DNA of 5,326 bases from Nanobdellota archaeon (lineage in GTDB: Archaea; Nanobdellota; Nanobdellia; Pacearchaeales; GW2011-AR1): positions 1-5,326 of the forward strand of contig JAHJRS010000069.1 of assembly GCA_018830845.1 (NCBI GenBank). The letters are read 5' to 3'. Positions within the stretch are counted from its first letter, which is position 1; the number at the start of each line of letters is the position of its first letter. Shown here piece after piece: positions 3,996 through 5,326 of this stretch. Below the pieces are notes generated by a model that was not told the DNA's origin, made no database searches, and saw only the letters and a list, made by a program, of their open reading frames with translations. Position numbers and translations under genes: made by a program.

Positions 3996-5326
3996 AACTC
4001 GGTTTTAAAATATGGCTCCTGATTGTTTTTCTTGTGTTCTCACTTTTGCTTATCTTCGGACTTCCCCCAAAGATTTTTGATTCGGGCGTTTTAGTGGTTG
4101 ATGTTAATTCAAATTCAAGTCTGTTTGAACAGGGGTTGAGAACCGGGCAGGTAATTCATTCAATAAATGATGAGTCTGTAAAAAATATAGATGACTATCA
4201 AAGAATAATTTCTGAAAATTTTGCTCTTGGTGAGGCAAGGCTCATTATCCTGACCAATGCGGGAGAATACTCTTTTTTTGGAAGCGAACTCCCCGGGCTT
4301 GCTGTTTCAGAAATTCCAAAGACAAATTTAAAGCTCGGCCTTGATTTGTCAGGGGGGGCAAGGGCGCTCATAAAAGCAGAAAACAAATCCCTCACCCAAA
4401 GCGAATTAACGGACCTTGTTGAAATAACCCAAAACAGGTTTAATGCTTTTGGATTAACAGACATTCAGGTTTCTCCCGTGAGTGACCTTTCAGGAAATAA
4501 TTTTATGCTCATTGAAATAGCGGGCGCAACTCCTTCTGACTTGAAAAATTTGGTTTCAGAGCAGGGAAAGTTTGAAGCTAAAATAGGAAATATCACAGTT
4601 TTTGAAGGGGGGGAAAGGGATATTGCTTCGGTTGGAAGAGATGCCCAGAATGCAAGAATTGAAGGTTGCAATCAGTTTGAAGGAGGTTATTTGTGTCGCT
4701 TTTCTTTTTCAGTTACACTTAGTCCCGAGGCTGCTCAAAAGCATGCAGATATCACGCGGGATATTCCTGTAAATATTACTTCTGAAGGGGGCTATCTTGA
4801 ACTGCCTTTGGATTTATTTTTAGATGGCAATTTAGTTGATAGTCTTCAGATAAGTGAAAGCCTTAAAGGAAGAGTTACAACTCAGATTTCAATTTCAGGT
4901 TCAGGAACAGGGGCAACGCAGGATGAAGCTTTGGTTGAAGCACGGGCACAGATGAAAAAACTTCAGACAGTTCTCATGACAGGAAGTCTGCCATACAAGC
5001 TTGAAATAGTAAAGCTTGATACAATCTCTCCTCTTCTCGGGGAAGAATTTGCGAAGTTTATTTTAATTGCCGGAATGGTTGCAATTTTGGTTGTTTCAAT
5101 AATAGTTTTTATAAGATACAGAAGATGGAAAGCATCTGCCTCTCTAATCGGAATAACCGTCTCGGAAGTAATTATTATTTTAGGAATTGCTTCTTTAATT
5201 TCATGGAACCTTGATTTGCCTTCGATTGCAGGAATCCTTGCAACGCTTGGTACTGGAATTGATGACCTTATTATTTTGCTTGACGAAACGAAAAGCAAGG
5301 TTTTAATGAATATAAAAGAGAAAATA
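3992..5326 (+). CDS. secD: Protein translocase subunit SecD (3' truncated)
   Basis: This is the partner of SecF in the export-assisting complex. The frame is open from the ATG to the window edge: 445 residues, with the last two helices and the stop missing. Order: TM1 (about 8-24); a PDZ-like segment (31-90, including EQGLRTGQVIHSINDESVKN); the SecD signature LKLGLDLSGG (113-122); the large external domain, with SFSVTLSPEAAQKHADIT (238-255) and EALVEARAQMKKLQTVLMTGSLP (312-334) typical of SecD; TM2 (353-376); TM3 (383-403); and TM4 with GTGIDDLIILLDE (420-432), carrying the conserved aspartates of the proton path. C226 and C235 are in the external domain and could form a disulfide. The ATGA overlap with secF and a Shine-Dalgarno site inside secF indicate translational coupling. 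Confidence 0.96.
   Translation, partial: MKLGFKIWLLIVFLVFSLLLIFGLPPKIFDSGVLVVDVNSNSSLFEQGLRTGQVIHSINDESVKNIDDYQRIISENFALGEARLIILTNAGEYSFFGSELPGLAVSEIPKTNLKLGLDLSGGARALIKAENKSLTQSELTDLVEITQNRFNAFGLTDIQVSPVSDLSGNNFMLIEIAGATPSDLKNLVSEQGKFEAKIGNITVFEGGERDIASVGRDAQNARIEGCNQFEGGYLCRFSFSVTLSPEAAQKHADITRDIPVNITSEGGYLELPLDLFLDGNLVDSLQISESLKGRVTTQISISGSGTGATQDEALVEARAQMKKLQTVLMTGSLPYKLEIVKLDTISPLLGEEFAKFILIAGMVAILVVSIIVFIRYRRWKASASLIGITVSEVIIILGIASLISWNLDLPSIAGILATLGTGIDDLIILLDETKSKVLMNIKEKI

Noticed and set aside
4198..5298. Three minus-strand open frames opposite secD
   Set aside because: They are antisense shadows of the clearly coding secD frame, which runs without a stop from 3992 to the edge.

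Overview
The window looks like a stretch of an AT-rich archaeal chromosome, most likely from a small-genome lineage of the DPANN type (Woesearchaeota or Pacearchaeota are plausible, but this is an inference). The evidence is as follows. SecF and SecD have archaeal-type sequences in the order secF then secD, whereas bacteria use secD then secF. A 5S rRNA gene stands alone, with no other rRNA gene in the window. One tRNA gene carries an intron at the archaeal anticodon-loop position, and neither tRNA gene encodes its CCA end. TATA-like boxes lie about 25-30 bp before several starts, which suggests leaderless or nearly leaderless transcripts.

Region by region. Positions 1-108 hold a 29-bp tandem repeat (3.7 copies visible, running off the left edge). 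Positions 136-261 (minus) encode tRNA-Arg(CCU) with an intron of about 49 nt. Positions 341-655 (plus) hold a small ORF of unknown function whose last codons run into the 3' end of tRNA-Leu(UAG), which is at 631-713 on the minus strand. Positions 714-955 have no convincing protein gene but are unusually structured; they include a hairpin at 811-855 that fits the kink-turn consensus (the motif bound by L7Ae) when read on the plus strand. Positions 956-1411 (plus) encode a membrane-anchored thioredoxin-fold protein with a CSHC active site. Positions 1448-2626 (minus, convergent) encode a 392-residue coiled-coil protein of unknown function. Positions 2627-2774 hold back-to-back promoters and a small inverted-repeat element. 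The 5S rRNA gene is at about 2775-2888 (plus). Positions 2946-3995 (plus) encode SecF, followed with a 4-nt ATGA overlap by SecD (3992 to the right edge, cut off).

How the genes work together. SecF and SecD form one operon for the accessory Sec translocation complex, which uses the proton gradient to help pull secreted proteins across the membrane. The thioredoxin-like protein probably acts on disulfides on the same outer face of the membrane, where the large SecD domain carries two cysteines. The tRNA and 5S genes are separate translation-machinery units.

The points most worth checking are the kink-turn hairpin at 811-855, an apparent extra pair of membrane helices inside SecF, and a PDZ-like domain near the N-terminus of SecD. 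No mobile-element gene, CRISPR array or defence gene was seen.
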